NCBI GenBank assembly: GCA_913030825.1
Contig: CAJWCU010000008.1
Coordinates: 62,001-126,000, forward strand
DNA from: an uncultured Rhodospirillaceae bacterium
GTDB lineage: Bacteria > Pseudomonadota > Alphaproteobacteria > Rhodospirillales > Casp-alpha2
Length of the DNA: 64,000 nt
Reading direction: 5' to 3'
Shown in pieces: positions 1 to 7,831 of this stretch. The number at the start of each line of letters is the position of its first letter. Positions within the stretch are counted from its first letter, which is position 1. A model generated the notes under the pieces. It ran no database searches. It was not told where the DNA came from and saw nothing but the letters and a program-made list of their open reading frames with translations. The position numbers were made by a program, and so were the translations under genes.

Positions 1-28
1 GACGACCGGATCGGTCACGCCCGACCCC

Positions 29-280
29 TCACCCACCCGCGACCGGCGGCCACATGGCGAGTGCGTCGCCGTCTTCGAACGTCGCCGTGTGGCGCGCCGA
101 AGGCTCGACATAGATGCCGTTCAGCAGGACCAGATGGCACATCTTTTCCGGCAGACCCAAGGTCGCGATGACCTGGGCGGGCGTGGCGTCGTCGGCGACC
201 TCGATCTCCGCCTCGTTGCCCTTGGATCCCGCCGGCAGGTGATCGGCAAGCGAGGCGTAGAGTTTGACTGTGATCTTCAT
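29..280 (-). CDS. aorD: MoaD/ThiS-family sulfur carrier of the tungsten aldehyde oxidoreductase operon
   Basis: A small ubiquitin-fold protein of 83 residues that ends in PPVAGG. The terminal Gly-Gly is the pair that is adenylated and thiocarboxylated in MoaD and ThiS, so the tail is intact. In characterised mesophilic aldehyde oxidoreductase operons a protein of this type follows the catalytic subunits and is thought to supply dithiolene sulfur for the tungsten-bispterin cofactor. It lies 33 bp downstream of the FAD subunit on the same strand, so co-transcription is likely. The ATG at 280 begins a typical MoaD beta strand (MKITVKLY). A general MoaD for molybdenum cofactor cannot be excluded from sequence alone, but the position favours a dedicated carrier. 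Confidence 0.8.
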   Translation of the reverse strand: MKITVKLYASLADHLPAGSKGNEAEIEVADDATPAQVIATLGLPEKMCHLVLLNGIYVEPSARHTATFEDGDALAMWPPVAGG

Positions 281-313
281 CGCGGCCCCCGGCCTTCATC
301 GCCTCTGGCGACC

Positions 314-1561
314 TCAGGCATAGGCATGGGCGACGTAGGCTTCCATGATGCGGTGGGGGTCTTCCATCAACTTGGCCTTCCACGGGCCCAGATGGGTGCG
401 GTTCTGGATCAGCCCGCGCAGCACACCCATGTGGTCCGTGCGGCCCAACGACAGGGCACCGACCAGCACGTCGTCCTTGAAATTCAGGCGCAGGTATTTG
501 AAATGGCCGGCGTCCAGCACCTCGGCCATTTCCGTGCCCGGGCCGCCTTCCCAATCGCCGAAGGAGGTCGAAATCAGACCCGCCGTATCCAGCACGTTCA
601 TCTGCAGCGACCCCTGATAGGGCGTGACCCGCCCCGCCATATTGAGCGCCGCGATCCGGCCGTGCTCGGTCGAAGTCGGCTGGATCGCGTGAACGTTGAA
701 GCCACCGCCGAAGTCCGGTCCCTGGGCGCAGTCACCGGCCGCATAGACGCCGGGGACGGAAGTTTCCAGGAACTCGTTGATGCGGATGCCCTGTTCGATC
801 TCGATGCCGGTACCTTCCAGGAATTCGATGTTGGAAGTCACGCCCGCCGCGACGACGACGAGATGCGCCGCGATCTGATCGCCGGTATCCAGGTCGACGA
901 AAAGCTTGTCCTCGTCGTCGGCCTCGCGGCGTTCGACCTTGGTCACCTTGGTGCCCGTCTCGACATTGATGCCTTTCTGAACGCACCAGTCCTTGATCAA
1001 GCCACCGGCGGTGGCGTCCATCATGCGCGGCACCATGCGGTCCAGCGCTTCGACCACGGTCAACTTAACGCCCCGTTCGACCAGGGCTTCCAGAATGATG
1101 CAGCCGATGAAGCCCGCCCCCATCAGCACGACATGCGCACCTTCATGGGCCAGTTTCTCGATGGCGCGGCAATCGTCGAGCGTCCAGCAGTGATGCACGC
1201 CCGGCAGGTCGAGCCCCGGCACGGGCGGCTTGATGGGCCTGGCCCCGGTGGCGATCAGCAGCTTGTCGTAGGGCTGCTCCCCACCGCCCTCGAGCAGCAC
1301 CTTGCGGCCCGCAACATCCAGGCCCTTGGCGATGCCTTGGCGATAGGTAATGCCGAGAGCCTCGTAATGCCCGGCTTGTTTACGCAAATGCGTGCCGCCA
1401 TGGTCGATGATGCCGGTCAGGACATAGGGGATCGCCATGCGGGAATAAGGCGGATCGGCTTCCCCGCCCAGCAACACGATCTCCGCGCCCTTGTCCGTCT
1501 TGGCAAGCGTTTCCGCGGCGACGACGCCCGCAGGCCCCGCGCCGATGATGACATAGGTCAT
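314..1561 (-). CDS. aorC: FAD/NAD-binding subunit of tungsten aldehyde oxidoreductase
   Basis: 415-residue pyridine nucleotide-disulfide-type flavoprotein. The N-terminus carries the FAD dinucleotide fold (GAGPAG, about residues 7-12). A second GAGFIG motif near residue 150 is the NAD-binding fold, and a late AAGDCA motif contacts the FAD. In the three-subunit AOR of Aromatoleum the equivalent subunit passes electrons between the iron-sulfur subunit and NAD. Size and gene order (ferredoxin, tungsten subunit, flavoprotein, MoaD-like protein) match that system. The ATG at 1561 has an AGGAAGGA ribosome site and lies 22 bp after the stop of the large subunit. A rubredoxin or nitrite reductase-type oxidoreductase is the alternative if this gene is read out of context. 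Confidence 0.82.
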   Translation of the reverse strand: MTYVIIGAGPAGVVAAETLAKTDKGAEIVLLGGEADPPYSRMAIPYVLTGIIDHGGTHLRKQAGHYEALGITYRQGIAKGLDVAGRKVLLEGGGEQPYDKLLIATGARPIKPPVPGLDLPGVHHCWTLDDCRAIEKLAHEGAHVVLMGAGFIGCIILEALVERGVKLTVVEALDRMVPRMMDATAGGLIKDWCVQKGINVETGTKVTKVERREADDEDKLFVDLDTGDQIAAHLVVVAAGVTSNIEFLEGTGIEIEQGIRINEFLETSVPGVYAAGDCAQGPDFGGGFNVHAIQPTSTEHGRIAALNMAGRVTPYQGSLQMNVLDTAGLISTSFGDWEGGPGTEMAEVLDAGHFKYLRLNFKDDVLVGALSLGRTDHMGVLRGLIQNRTHLGPWKAKLMEDPHRIMEAYVAHAYA

Positions 1562-1583
1562 ATTGTGCCGTCCTTCCTAGCCG

Positions 1584-3431
1584 TCACAGAGTCAGCCGGC
1601 TGACCGTTTCGTTGGTCGGCACCCCGTCCTTGGACCAGCCGCGCAGTTCGTAATATTCCGGCAGCATCTTGTCCAAACCGTTGGTCAGGCCTTTGGCCGG
1701 TCCGGTCTTGGCCGCGTCCTTGACCAAGCGCTTGGGCAGGTTGTCGTCCTTGCCCGTGAACCCGGCGGCCAGGTTGAACCGACGTTCCAGGTTCCACACC
1801 CTCTCACCCAGTTCCAACAGATTCTCGACCGACCAGTCGCCTTCGCAGGCGGCGTCGATCTGTGGTGCGATGTCTTCCAGCGTCCAGGCGAAGGTCGTGA
1901 AGACGCAAATGCCCGCACTGTCGACCGCCGCTGTCGCGTCCTGAAACGCCTTGACCAGACCGGCCTTGCCGTCGGTGACCAGCGGATCGGTCTTTTCCGG
2001 AATGCCCAGGACTTCCGACGCGACCGTATAGCTGCGCAGGTGGCAGGCGCCCCGGTTGGACGTCGCATAGGTCAGGCCCATGCCCTGAATGCCACGACTG
2101 TCGTAGGCCGGGAATTCCTGGCCCTTGACGGACATGGACAGTTCCGGGTGTCCGTACTTTTCACACAGCAGCTTGGAGCCCAGGCCGATCTCGGCCCCGA
2201 AGCCTTCACCACGGCCGCACAATTCGGCCAGGTCCGTCAGCGCCTTGGCGGAGCCGAAATTCAGCTCGATCCCGCCGGTCTCCTTAGGAGTAATGACGCC
2301 GTCTTCGAACAGCTCCATCGCCGCCCCCACCGTGGCACCGAACGAGATCGGATCGAACCCCTGTTCGTTGCAGATGAAGTTGGCGAAGGTCAGGGCGTCC
2401 AGGTCATCGACCCCGGTGGCGGCCCCCAGCGCCCAGGCGGCTTCGTACTCCAGGCCGCCCGAGGCGATCTGATACTGCGGCCGGTCGGCGACCGTGTAGT
2501 GGGTGCGGTCGATGGTCGAAACCCGCCCGCAGGCGATGGTGCAGCCGAAGCAGGCGGCGTTGCGGACCAGATTGGGTTTGCCGTCGGATTCCCGCGGCTC
2601 GGCCATGGCCTCGGCGGAAATCTTCGACGCCCCTTCGAACTGAATGTCGCGGTGATTGCGGGTCGGCAGCGCGCCCGTTTCGTTGATCACGTTCATCAGG
2701 ACCTGGGTGCCGTAGGCCGGCAAGCCTTGGCCGGTCACGGCGTTTTCCGCCAGGACCTTCTTGCCGTCGGTGACGGCCTTGAGGAAGGCCGGCATGTCGT
2801 CCACGGAAACGCCCTTGGTGCCGCGCAGGGCGACGGCCTTCAGGTTCTTCGATCCCATCACCGTGCCGACGCCGGAACGCCCGGCGGCGCGGTGCATGTC
2901 GTTGACGACACAGGCGAATTTCACGCCCTTTTCGCCCGACACACCGATCGAGGCGACGCGGATTTGCGGATCGCCGTGGCGTTCCTTGATGCCTTCTTCC
3001 GTATCCCAGACGGAGGTGCCCCAATAGTCCGAAGCGTCCAGCAATCGGCAGTCGTCATTATCGATGAACAGATAGACCGGCGACTTGGCCTTGCCTTCGA
3101 AGATGATCATGTCCAGCCCGGCGTTCTTCATTTCGTTGCCGAAGAAGCCACCCGAATTGGAGCACGCGATGGCGCCGGTCAGCGCCCCCTTGGTGATCAC
3201 CGAATAGCGCCCGGCCGTCGAGGCGCAAGTCCCGGTCAGCGGACCGGTCGCCATGATCAGCTTGTTTTCAGGCGCCAGCGGATCGACCTTGGGATCGATC
3301 TCTTCCGTCAGGTACTTGGTCGCCAGGCCGCGCTGCCCGAGGTAGCGCTTTGCCCAGTCCATGTTGAGGGGTTCGTGCGTGCAGGTGCCCTTGGTCAGGT
3401 CGACCCGCAGGATGCGCCGTGCCCATGCCAT
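1584..3431 (-). CDS. aorB: Tungsten-containing aldehyde:acceptor oxidoreductase, catalytic subunit
   Basis: 615-residue member of the aldehyde ferredoxin oxidoreductase family, which oxidises aldehydes to acids and can run in reverse at low potential. The N-terminal domain holds ATGPLTGT (61-68) and the Gly-rich cofactor region. Cys294, Cys297, Cys301 (ACFGCTIAC) and Cys509 (SAGICVF) match the four ligands of the [4Fe-4S] cluster, so the protein looks complete. The start was set at 3431 (MAWARRIL) because a GGGGGGATGATGTC leader lies directly upstream and family members begin there. A longer frame to 3524 adds 31 Arg-rich residues that overlap the upstream gene. Tungsten rather than molybdenum is inferred from family membership. 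Confidence 0.9.
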   Translation of the reverse strand: MAWARRILRVDLTKGTCTHEPLNMDWAKRYLGQRGLATKYLTEEIDPKVDPLAPENKLIMATGPLTGTCASTAGRYSVITKGALTGAIACSNSGGFFGNEMKNAGLDMIIFEGKAKSPVYLFIDNDDCRLLDASDYWGTSVWDTEEGIKERHGDPQIRVASIGVSGEKGVKFACVVNDMHRAAGRSGVGTVMGSKNLKAVALRGTKGVSVDDMPAFLKAVTDGKKVLAENAVTGQGLPAYGTQVLMNVINETGALPTRNHRDIQFEGASKISAEAMAEPRESDGKPNLVRNAACFGCTIACGRVSTIDRTHYTVADRPQYQIASGGLEYEAAWALGAATGVDDLDALTFANFICNEQGFDPISFGATVGAAMELFEDGVITPKETGGIELNFGSAKALTDLAELCGRGEGFGAEIGLGSKLLCEKYGHPELSMSVKGQEFPAYDSRGIQGMGLTYATSNRGACHLRSYTVASEVLGIPEKTDPLVTDGKAGLVKAFQDATAAVDSAGICVFTTFAWTLEDIAPQIDAACEGDWSVENLLELGERVWNLERRFNLAAGFTGKDDNLPKRLVKDAAKTGPAKGLTNGLDKMLPEYYELRGWSKDGVPTNETVSRLTL

Positions 3432-3447
3432 GACATCATCCCCCCGC

Positions 3448-3927
3448 TCAGTGCGTCGCTTGCTGGCCGGCGTCGGTCTTCGCCGCCCATTGCCGCATCT
3501 TGTCCAGACCCGTCCAGTCCGCATCGACGTAGGTGATGGCGTCGGTCGGGCAGGCCTTGGCGCATTCGGGGTCGCCGCCGCAAAGATCGCACTTGATGAC
3601 CTTGCCGGTGGCCGAATTGTAATTCACCGTGCCGAAGGGACAGGCGATGGTGCAGACCTTGCAGCCGACACAGAGGTTGCTATCGACTTCCTTGGCGCCG
3701 GTTCCCTTGTTCAGCTTGATCGCGTCCACGGGACAGGCATGCATGCACCAGGCTTCGTCGCATTGCGTGCAGGTATACGGCACGAAACGGCCCTGGTCGT
3801 GGAAGTTGAAGACCTTGATCCGCGATTTGGAGGGATTGAACACCCCTTCGTTCTCGAAAGAGCAGGCAAGCTCGCACTGCAGACAGCCGGTGCACTTGCC
3901 CGGATCGATGTTCAAGGCTTTCAGCAT
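3448..3927 (-). CDS. aorA: Polyferredoxin subunit of tungsten aldehyde oxidoreductase
   Basis: 159-residue iron-sulfur protein with sixteen Cys in four groups (CTGCLQCELAC, CTQCDEAWCMHAC, CVGCKVCTIAC, CDLCGGDPECAKAC), enough for four [4Fe-4S] clusters. Its length and cluster count fit the electron-transfer subunit of the NAD-linked AOR type, where AorA subunits can form an electron wire between catalytic subunits. It is first in the operon, 16 bp ahead of the catalytic subunit. The start at 3927 (MLKALNID) follows a GGGAGG site. The frame stays open far upstream to 4797, but that extension overlaps the divergent NTPase gene and has no ferredoxin features. DmsB/NrfC-like ferredoxins are related, but the neighbours decide the call. 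Confidence 0.87.
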   Translation of the reverse strand: MLKALNIDPGKCTGCLQCELACSFENEGVFNPSKSRIKVFNFHDQGRFVPYTCTQCDEAWCMHACPVDAIKLNKGTGAKEVDSNLCVGCKVCTIACPFGTVNYNSATGKVIKCDLCGGDPECAKACPTDAITYVDADWTGLDKMRQWAAKTDAGQQATH

Positions 3928-4060
3928 GAAACCCTCCCGTTCGGTTGATTGCTGGTGGTCGGGCCCGGTCGTTTCCGCCGATGGCGGCGCCGGGCCTCGG
4001 TTTGGCTCTGCGGCAAGTCTAGCACCCCGTCCCACCGGTCTTGAAAATACTTTTTCGCGA

Positions 4061-4090
4061 TTGACGAATGATCGCCGCCCCGCATCAAAT
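4061..4090 (+). promoter_or_regulatory. Possible sigma70-type promoter for the P-loop NTPase gene
   Basis: TTGACG at 4061-4066 and TCAAAT at 4085-4090 are spaced by 18 bp and lie 38 bp before the ATG at 4129. The match is partial (5/6 and 4/6). The intergenic stretch is also where the divergent aor operon must start. Confidence 0.3.
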
Positions 4091-4128
4091 TCCTTTACAA
4101 CTGCCCCGGTCCGGGCCAAATCAGAATA

Positions 4129-5100
4129 ATGAGCACGGAAGCCTATTTGAGCGACGTCGAATCGTTCCGCCACCTGCCCCAAGCGATCACGCTTTTGGGC
4201 ATGTCCGGCGTGGGTAAGACCATGCTGTCCACCCATCTGCGCCGGCGCGCCGACTGGTTCCATTTTTCCGCCGATTACCGCATCGGCACGCGGTACCTCG
4301 CCGAACACATCCTGGACAACATCAAGTACAAGATCATGCATATGCAGGACACCTTTGTGGCCAACCTGCTGCGCTCGGATTCGATCTACATCAACCACAA
4401 CATCACGGTCGACAACCTGGATCCGGTGTCGACTTTCCTGGGGATGTACGGCGATCCGGCGGAGGGCGGGCTGAACATGGCGACGTTCCTGCGCCGCCAG
4501 GATCTGTACAAATGGGGCGAACAGGAATCCATGAAGGACGCCAGTCACTTCATCGCCAAAGCCTGGGAAATTTACCGCTGCAAGGATTTCATCAACGATG
4601 CCTCGGGTAGCCTCTGCGAAATCGTCGATATCGACGACCCGGACGATCCGGTGATCGCGGCCCTGCGCGCGGAAACACTGATCCTCTATATTCGGGCCGG
4701 CCGCGCCGACGAGGAAGCCTTGATCGAGCGCGCCGAATCTGATCCCAAGCCGCTGTTCTATTACCCCGATTTCATCACCCGGCACCTGCAAGGCCAACCG
4801 GAGGACGGGGCCGGCGTGGGGCCCAAGGATTTCGCCCGCTCACTGTTCCCGGCCTTGGTCGCGGACCGGAAACCGCGATACCAGGCAATGGCCGACAGGT
4901 TCGGCTTCACCATTGATGCGGCGGACCTTTTCGCAGACCCACCGCAAGGCCAGATCGTGCCCGATACAGAGGTCCTTTTGGAGCGTATTCTGCACGTCAT
5001 CAACACCCAGGCGGCGGAGAACGAGGTTGCGGCGGTCAACGCAAACCACTATGTCAACGCATGTCTCGCGCGGGCCGAACGGCGGGCGCTGGACTTCTGA
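4129..5100 (+). CDS. P-loop NTPase of unassigned function
   Basis: 323-residue soluble protein with a clear Walker A motif GMSGVGKT at residues 24-31, placed near the N-terminus as in shikimate-kinase-like and other small-molecule kinases. No signal peptide or membrane segment is seen. A candidate second acidic site is the stretch EIVDIDDPDD near residues 165-174. The C-terminal third is helical with no recognised domain. It is transcribed away from the aor operon, and metA follows 65 bp downstream. I do not recognise a characterised family. The position does not show whether it works with the tungsten enzyme or with methionine synthesis. The ATG at 4129 has only a weak ribosome site. Confidence 0.75.
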   Translation: MSTEAYLSDVESFRHLPQAITLLGMSGVGKTMLSTHLRRRADWFHFSADYRIGTRYLAEHILDNIKYKIMHMQDTFVANLLRSDSIYINHNITVDNLDPVSTFLGMYGDPAEGGLNMATFLRRQDLYKWGEQESMKDASHFIAKAWEIYRCKDFINDASGSLCEIVDIDDPDDPVIAALRAETLILYIRAGRADEEALIERAESDPKPLFYYPDFITRHLQGQPEDGAGVGPKDFARSLFPALVADRKPRYQAMADRFGFTIDAADLFADPPQGQIVPDTEVLLERILHVINTQAAENEVAAVNANHYVNACLARAERRALDF

Positions 5101-5106
5101 CCTCTC

Positions 5107-5130
5107 TCCGTGCCGCGCCCGCGGAGCGGA
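5107..5130. other. Imperfect GC-rich stem-loop upstream of metA
   Basis: TCCG/CGGA outer arms and a CCGC/GCGG inner stem enclose a GCCC loop, with one mismatch between them. AT-rich sequence (AAAAATTTAATT) follows, and the metA start is 36 bp downstream. It could act as a weak terminator of the NTPase gene or as part of the metA leader. It does not match a SAM riboswitch that I know. Confidence 0.35.
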
Positions 5131-5165
5131 AAAATTTAATTAAAACAACGCTCTTGGACGGCAAA

Positions 5166-6089
5166 ATGCCCATCAAGATTCCTTCCGACCTTCCCGCTCG
5201 CGCCATTCTTGAGAAAGAAGGCGTGCCGATCATCGACGATGACCACGCCGTGCTTCAGGACATTCGCCCGCTGCGTATCGCGGTGCTGAACCTGATGCCG
5301 TTGAAGCAGAAGACGGAAACCCAACTCGCCCGCGTGCTGGGCGCGACGCCGCTGCAGGTCGAAATGGAACTGCTGGCGCTGACCACCCACACGCCGAAAA
5401 CCGTTTCCGAAGAACATATGGACGAGTTCTACGATCCCTGGACCGAGATCGCCGAACGCAAGTTCGACGGCCTGATCGTGACCGGCGCGCCGATCGAACA
5501 ATTGCCGTTCGAGGACGTGACATACTGGAAAGAGATGTGCCGCATCTTCGAATGGTCGCGGACCAACGTTCACAGCCTGTTCAACCTGTGCTGGGGCGCT
5601 CAGGCGGCGCTGCATCATTTCTACGGCATCCCGAAATACCAATTGCCGCAGAAAGCCTTCGGCGTGTTCGAGCATCGCGTGATGAACAACGCCTCCGAAC
5701 TGTGCCGGGGGCTCAACGACACGCTGTACATCCCCGTCTCGCGCCATACGGAAAACCATGCGGCGGACCTGGCCCCCTTTCCGCAGTTGGAAATCCTCAT
5801 GGAAAGCGCCGAGACCGGCATCGCCCTTGTCCACGACCATGAGCTCAACCACGTCCATATGTTCAATCATCTGGAATACGATTCCGATACGCTTGACGCG
5901 GAATACCGCCGCGATGCGGAAAAGGGCGAGAGCATCCAGGTGCCGGCCAATTACTACCCCGACAACAATCCCGCCAATACGCCGGTCAACCACTGGCGCG
6001 CCTATGCTCACATCCTGTTCGGCAACTGGATCAACATGGTCTATCAGACGGCGCCGTTCGATATGGACGATATCGGCAAGAAGAGCTGA
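5166..6089 (+). CDS. metA: Homoserine O-acyltransferase, predicted acetyl-CoA-specific
   Basis: 307-residue MetA-family enzyme that activates the homoserine hydroxyl for methionine synthesis. Cys142 (NLCWGAQ), His235 and Glu237 (NHLEY) match the catalytic residues of the family. Residue 111 lies in VTGAPIE and is Glu. In studied members Glu at this position favours acetyl-CoA, whereas E. coli MetA, which uses succinyl-CoA, has Gly. Automated annotation as a succinyltransferase would therefore probably be wrong. The start at 5166 (MPIKIPSD) gives the standard family length; the frame is open upstream to 5061, but that part overlaps the NTPase gene. The gene stands alone, 110 bp before an unrelated MmgE/PrpD gene. 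Confidence 0.92.
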   Translation: MPIKIPSDLPARAILEKEGVPIIDDDHAVLQDIRPLRIAVLNLMPLKQKTETQLARVLGATPLQVEMELLALTTHTPKTVSEEHMDEFYDPWTEIAERKFDGLIVTGAPIEQLPFEDVTYWKEMCRIFEWSRTNVHSLFNLCWGAQAALHHFYGIPKYQLPQKAFGVFEHRVMNNASELCRGLNDTLYIPVSRHTENHAADLAPFPQLEILMESAETGIALVHDHELNHVHMFNHLEYDSDTLDAEYRRDAEKGESIQVPANYYPDNNPANTPVNHWRAYAHILFGNWINMVYQTAPFDMDDIGKKS

Positions 6090-6133
6090 TCTCCCTAAGC
6101 CTCGGCAAGGATTGACGCCCGCCGCCCCTTGAT

Positions 6134-6145
6134 ATTGTATACAAT
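6134..6145. promoter_or_regulatory. Perfect 12-bp palindrome ATTGTATACAAT, GntR-type operator candidate
   Basis: The core TTGTATACAA is the kind of site bound by GntR regulators of the FCD subfamily. It lies 54 bp before the MmgE/PrpD start, within a longer imperfect repeat flanked by CCTTGAT and CAAGG. No GntR gene is present in this window, so any regulator must be encoded elsewhere. Confidence 0.5.
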
Positions 6146-6199
6146 CAAGGAAAACACGCACGGCCCCTTAAGGTCCGGCGGCAACGGCATGAGGCATCC

Positions 6200-7600
6200 A
6201 TGAACACCATTTCCACCGCCGATCAGCGGACCATCCTGACGCGTCTGGCTGAACGTATTCTCGCTTACGACCCCGCCGTCATTTCCGAGCGGGGTTTGTA
6301 CCTCTCGCGACTGGCGATCACCGACACCATCGGCGTGACGCTCGCCGGACTGCCCGAAGACGCGACCCAGATTCCGCTGAAGACCCCGGGCGTCGCGACG
6401 GCGCCGGGCAAGGCTCTGGTGTTCGGCACGCGTCGGCGGACCAGCGCGCTGGATGCAACCTTCATCAACGGCATTGCCTCTCATGCCCTCGACTTCGATG
6501 ATTTCTCATCCGTGTTCGGCGGCCATCAGTCGGTGCCCCTGGTCACCCCGTTGTTCGCCCTGGCCGAGGAACGCGCGCTGTCGGGGCAGGACCTGCTGAC
6601 CGCCTACGCGGTGGGGCTCGAGGCCGAAATGCGCCTCGCCCGCGCGGTCCACCCCCATCACTACGACAAGGGTTGGCACCCGACGGCGACGCTCGGCATC
6701 TTCGGCACGGCGGCGGGGTGTGCCCGGCTGATCGGCCTGAACACCGATCAGACAGCCATCGCCCTGGCGATGGCGGCTTCGATGGCGAGCGGCCTGAAAG
6801 CCAACTTCGGCACGATGACCAAACCGCTGCATGTCGGCCATTCGGCCCGTTCGGGTCTCCTCGCCGTACTGTTGGCGGAACAAGGATTCGATGCCGCCCC
6901 CGACACGATGGAGCATCACCAAGGGTTCTTCGAGGTTTACAACGGCGCCGGCAACTACGCCGCCGAACGTCTGTTGGAAAACTGGGACAACGGCCCCTGG
7001 GCGACCGAAGCGGAGGATCTGGCCATCAAGCAGTTCCCTTGCTGCGGCTCGACCCATCAATGCATCACCGCCATGCAGCGCATGCGCGCGAAACACACGA
7101 TTCCGCCAGAGGCCGTCGCCGGGATCGAGATCATGCCCCATATCCGTCGCCTGCGGCACACCAACACGCCGTTCCCGGAAAGCGAATTGGAGGCCAAGTT
7201 CTCGACCCAATACGTCGTCGCGCGGACGCTGTTGGACGGCACGGTGAAGCTCAAGGATTTCGAGAACGATGCCTTCCGCGAGGAACCCGTTCGGCGCCTT
7301 CTGGAAGTCACAAGCGCGCAGCCTCATCCCGACCTGGAAGGCGACGATAAAGACAACTGGGGCGCCGAGGTCATCGTTACTCTGCAGGACGGCCAGAAAA
7401 TTTCCGAGACCGTATCCAACCTGATCGGGCGCAGCGGCGAAAACACCATGACCTCCGACGACCTATGGGAGAAGTTCGAGGATTGCACCGGCCGCGTCCT
7501 GCCCGCCGGCCGCCTACGGCCGTTGTTCGATGGGCTGATGAGCATCGATACGGTGGATGACATTCCCGGGCTTGTCGGTCTGATGGAATCGGACGCCTGA
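6200..7600 (+). CDS. MmgE/PrpD family protein
   Basis: 466-residue protein with the all-alpha N-terminal domain of the MmgE/PrpD family (2-methylcitrate dehydratase, cis-aconitate decarboxylase and iminodisuccinate epimerase relatives). Typical features are ASHALDFDDFS near residues 93-103, GWHPTATLG near 160 and KQFPCCGSTH in the C-terminal half. The substrate cannot be assigned, because no prpB, prpC or other methylcitrate genes are adjacent. It has a palindromic operator candidate 54 bp upstream and appears to form its own transcription unit. The ATG at 6200 has a GAGG site. Many alphaproteobacterial members of this family belong to uncharacterised catabolic pathways. Confidence 0.85.
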   Translation: MNTISTADQRTILTRLAERILAYDPAVISERGLYLSRLAITDTIGVTLAGLPEDATQIPLKTPGVATAPGKALVFGTRRRTSALDATFINGIASHALDFDDFSSVFGGHQSVPLVTPLFALAEERALSGQDLLTAYAVGLEAEMRLARAVHPHHYDKGWHPTATLGIFGTAAGCARLIGLNTDQTAIALAMAASMASGLKANFGTMTKPLHVGHSARSGLLAVLLAEQGFDAAPDTMEHHQGFFEVYNGAGNYAAERLLENWDNGPWATEAEDLAIKQFPCCGSTHQCITAMQRMRAKHTIPPEAVAGIEIMPHIRRLRHTNTPFPESELEAKFSTQYVVARTLLDGTVKLKDFENDAFREEPVRRLLEVTSAQPHPDLEGDDKDNWGAEVIVTLQDGQKISETVSNLIGRSGENTMTSDDLWEKFEDCTGRVLPAGRLRPLFDGLMSIDTVDDIPGLVGLMESDA

Positions 7601-7831
7601 CGCACCCGACGGGCGGCTCGAATTAATTCTGCCTGGGCCTCATCTTCCTCTTGTGAGAGGCGCCGAACAGGCGCAATCTCCGCCCGTTGGTGACCGACGG
7701 CATTGCTGCCGCACCGCCCCTTGCGCGGGGAATTCCGCGCCCTTAAGTTTCCGTCGTTCAAACCGTGCGGCCCGGTGGCGCCGCGTGATGAGGTCCGGCC
7801 AAGTACCGCTCCCAGGGTGTTCTAAAACAAG

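Noticed and set aside
3448-4797. A 449-codon frame joining AorA to an upstream extension
   Set aside because: The extension overlaps the divergent NTPase gene and its promoter, has no ferredoxin features, and the ribosome site GGGAGG points to a start at 3927.
5101-5165. SAM-II (metA) riboswitch upstream of metA
   Set aside because: Only one GC-rich hairpin is present. The conserved pseudoknot segments of SAM-II that I know are absent, and the leader is short.
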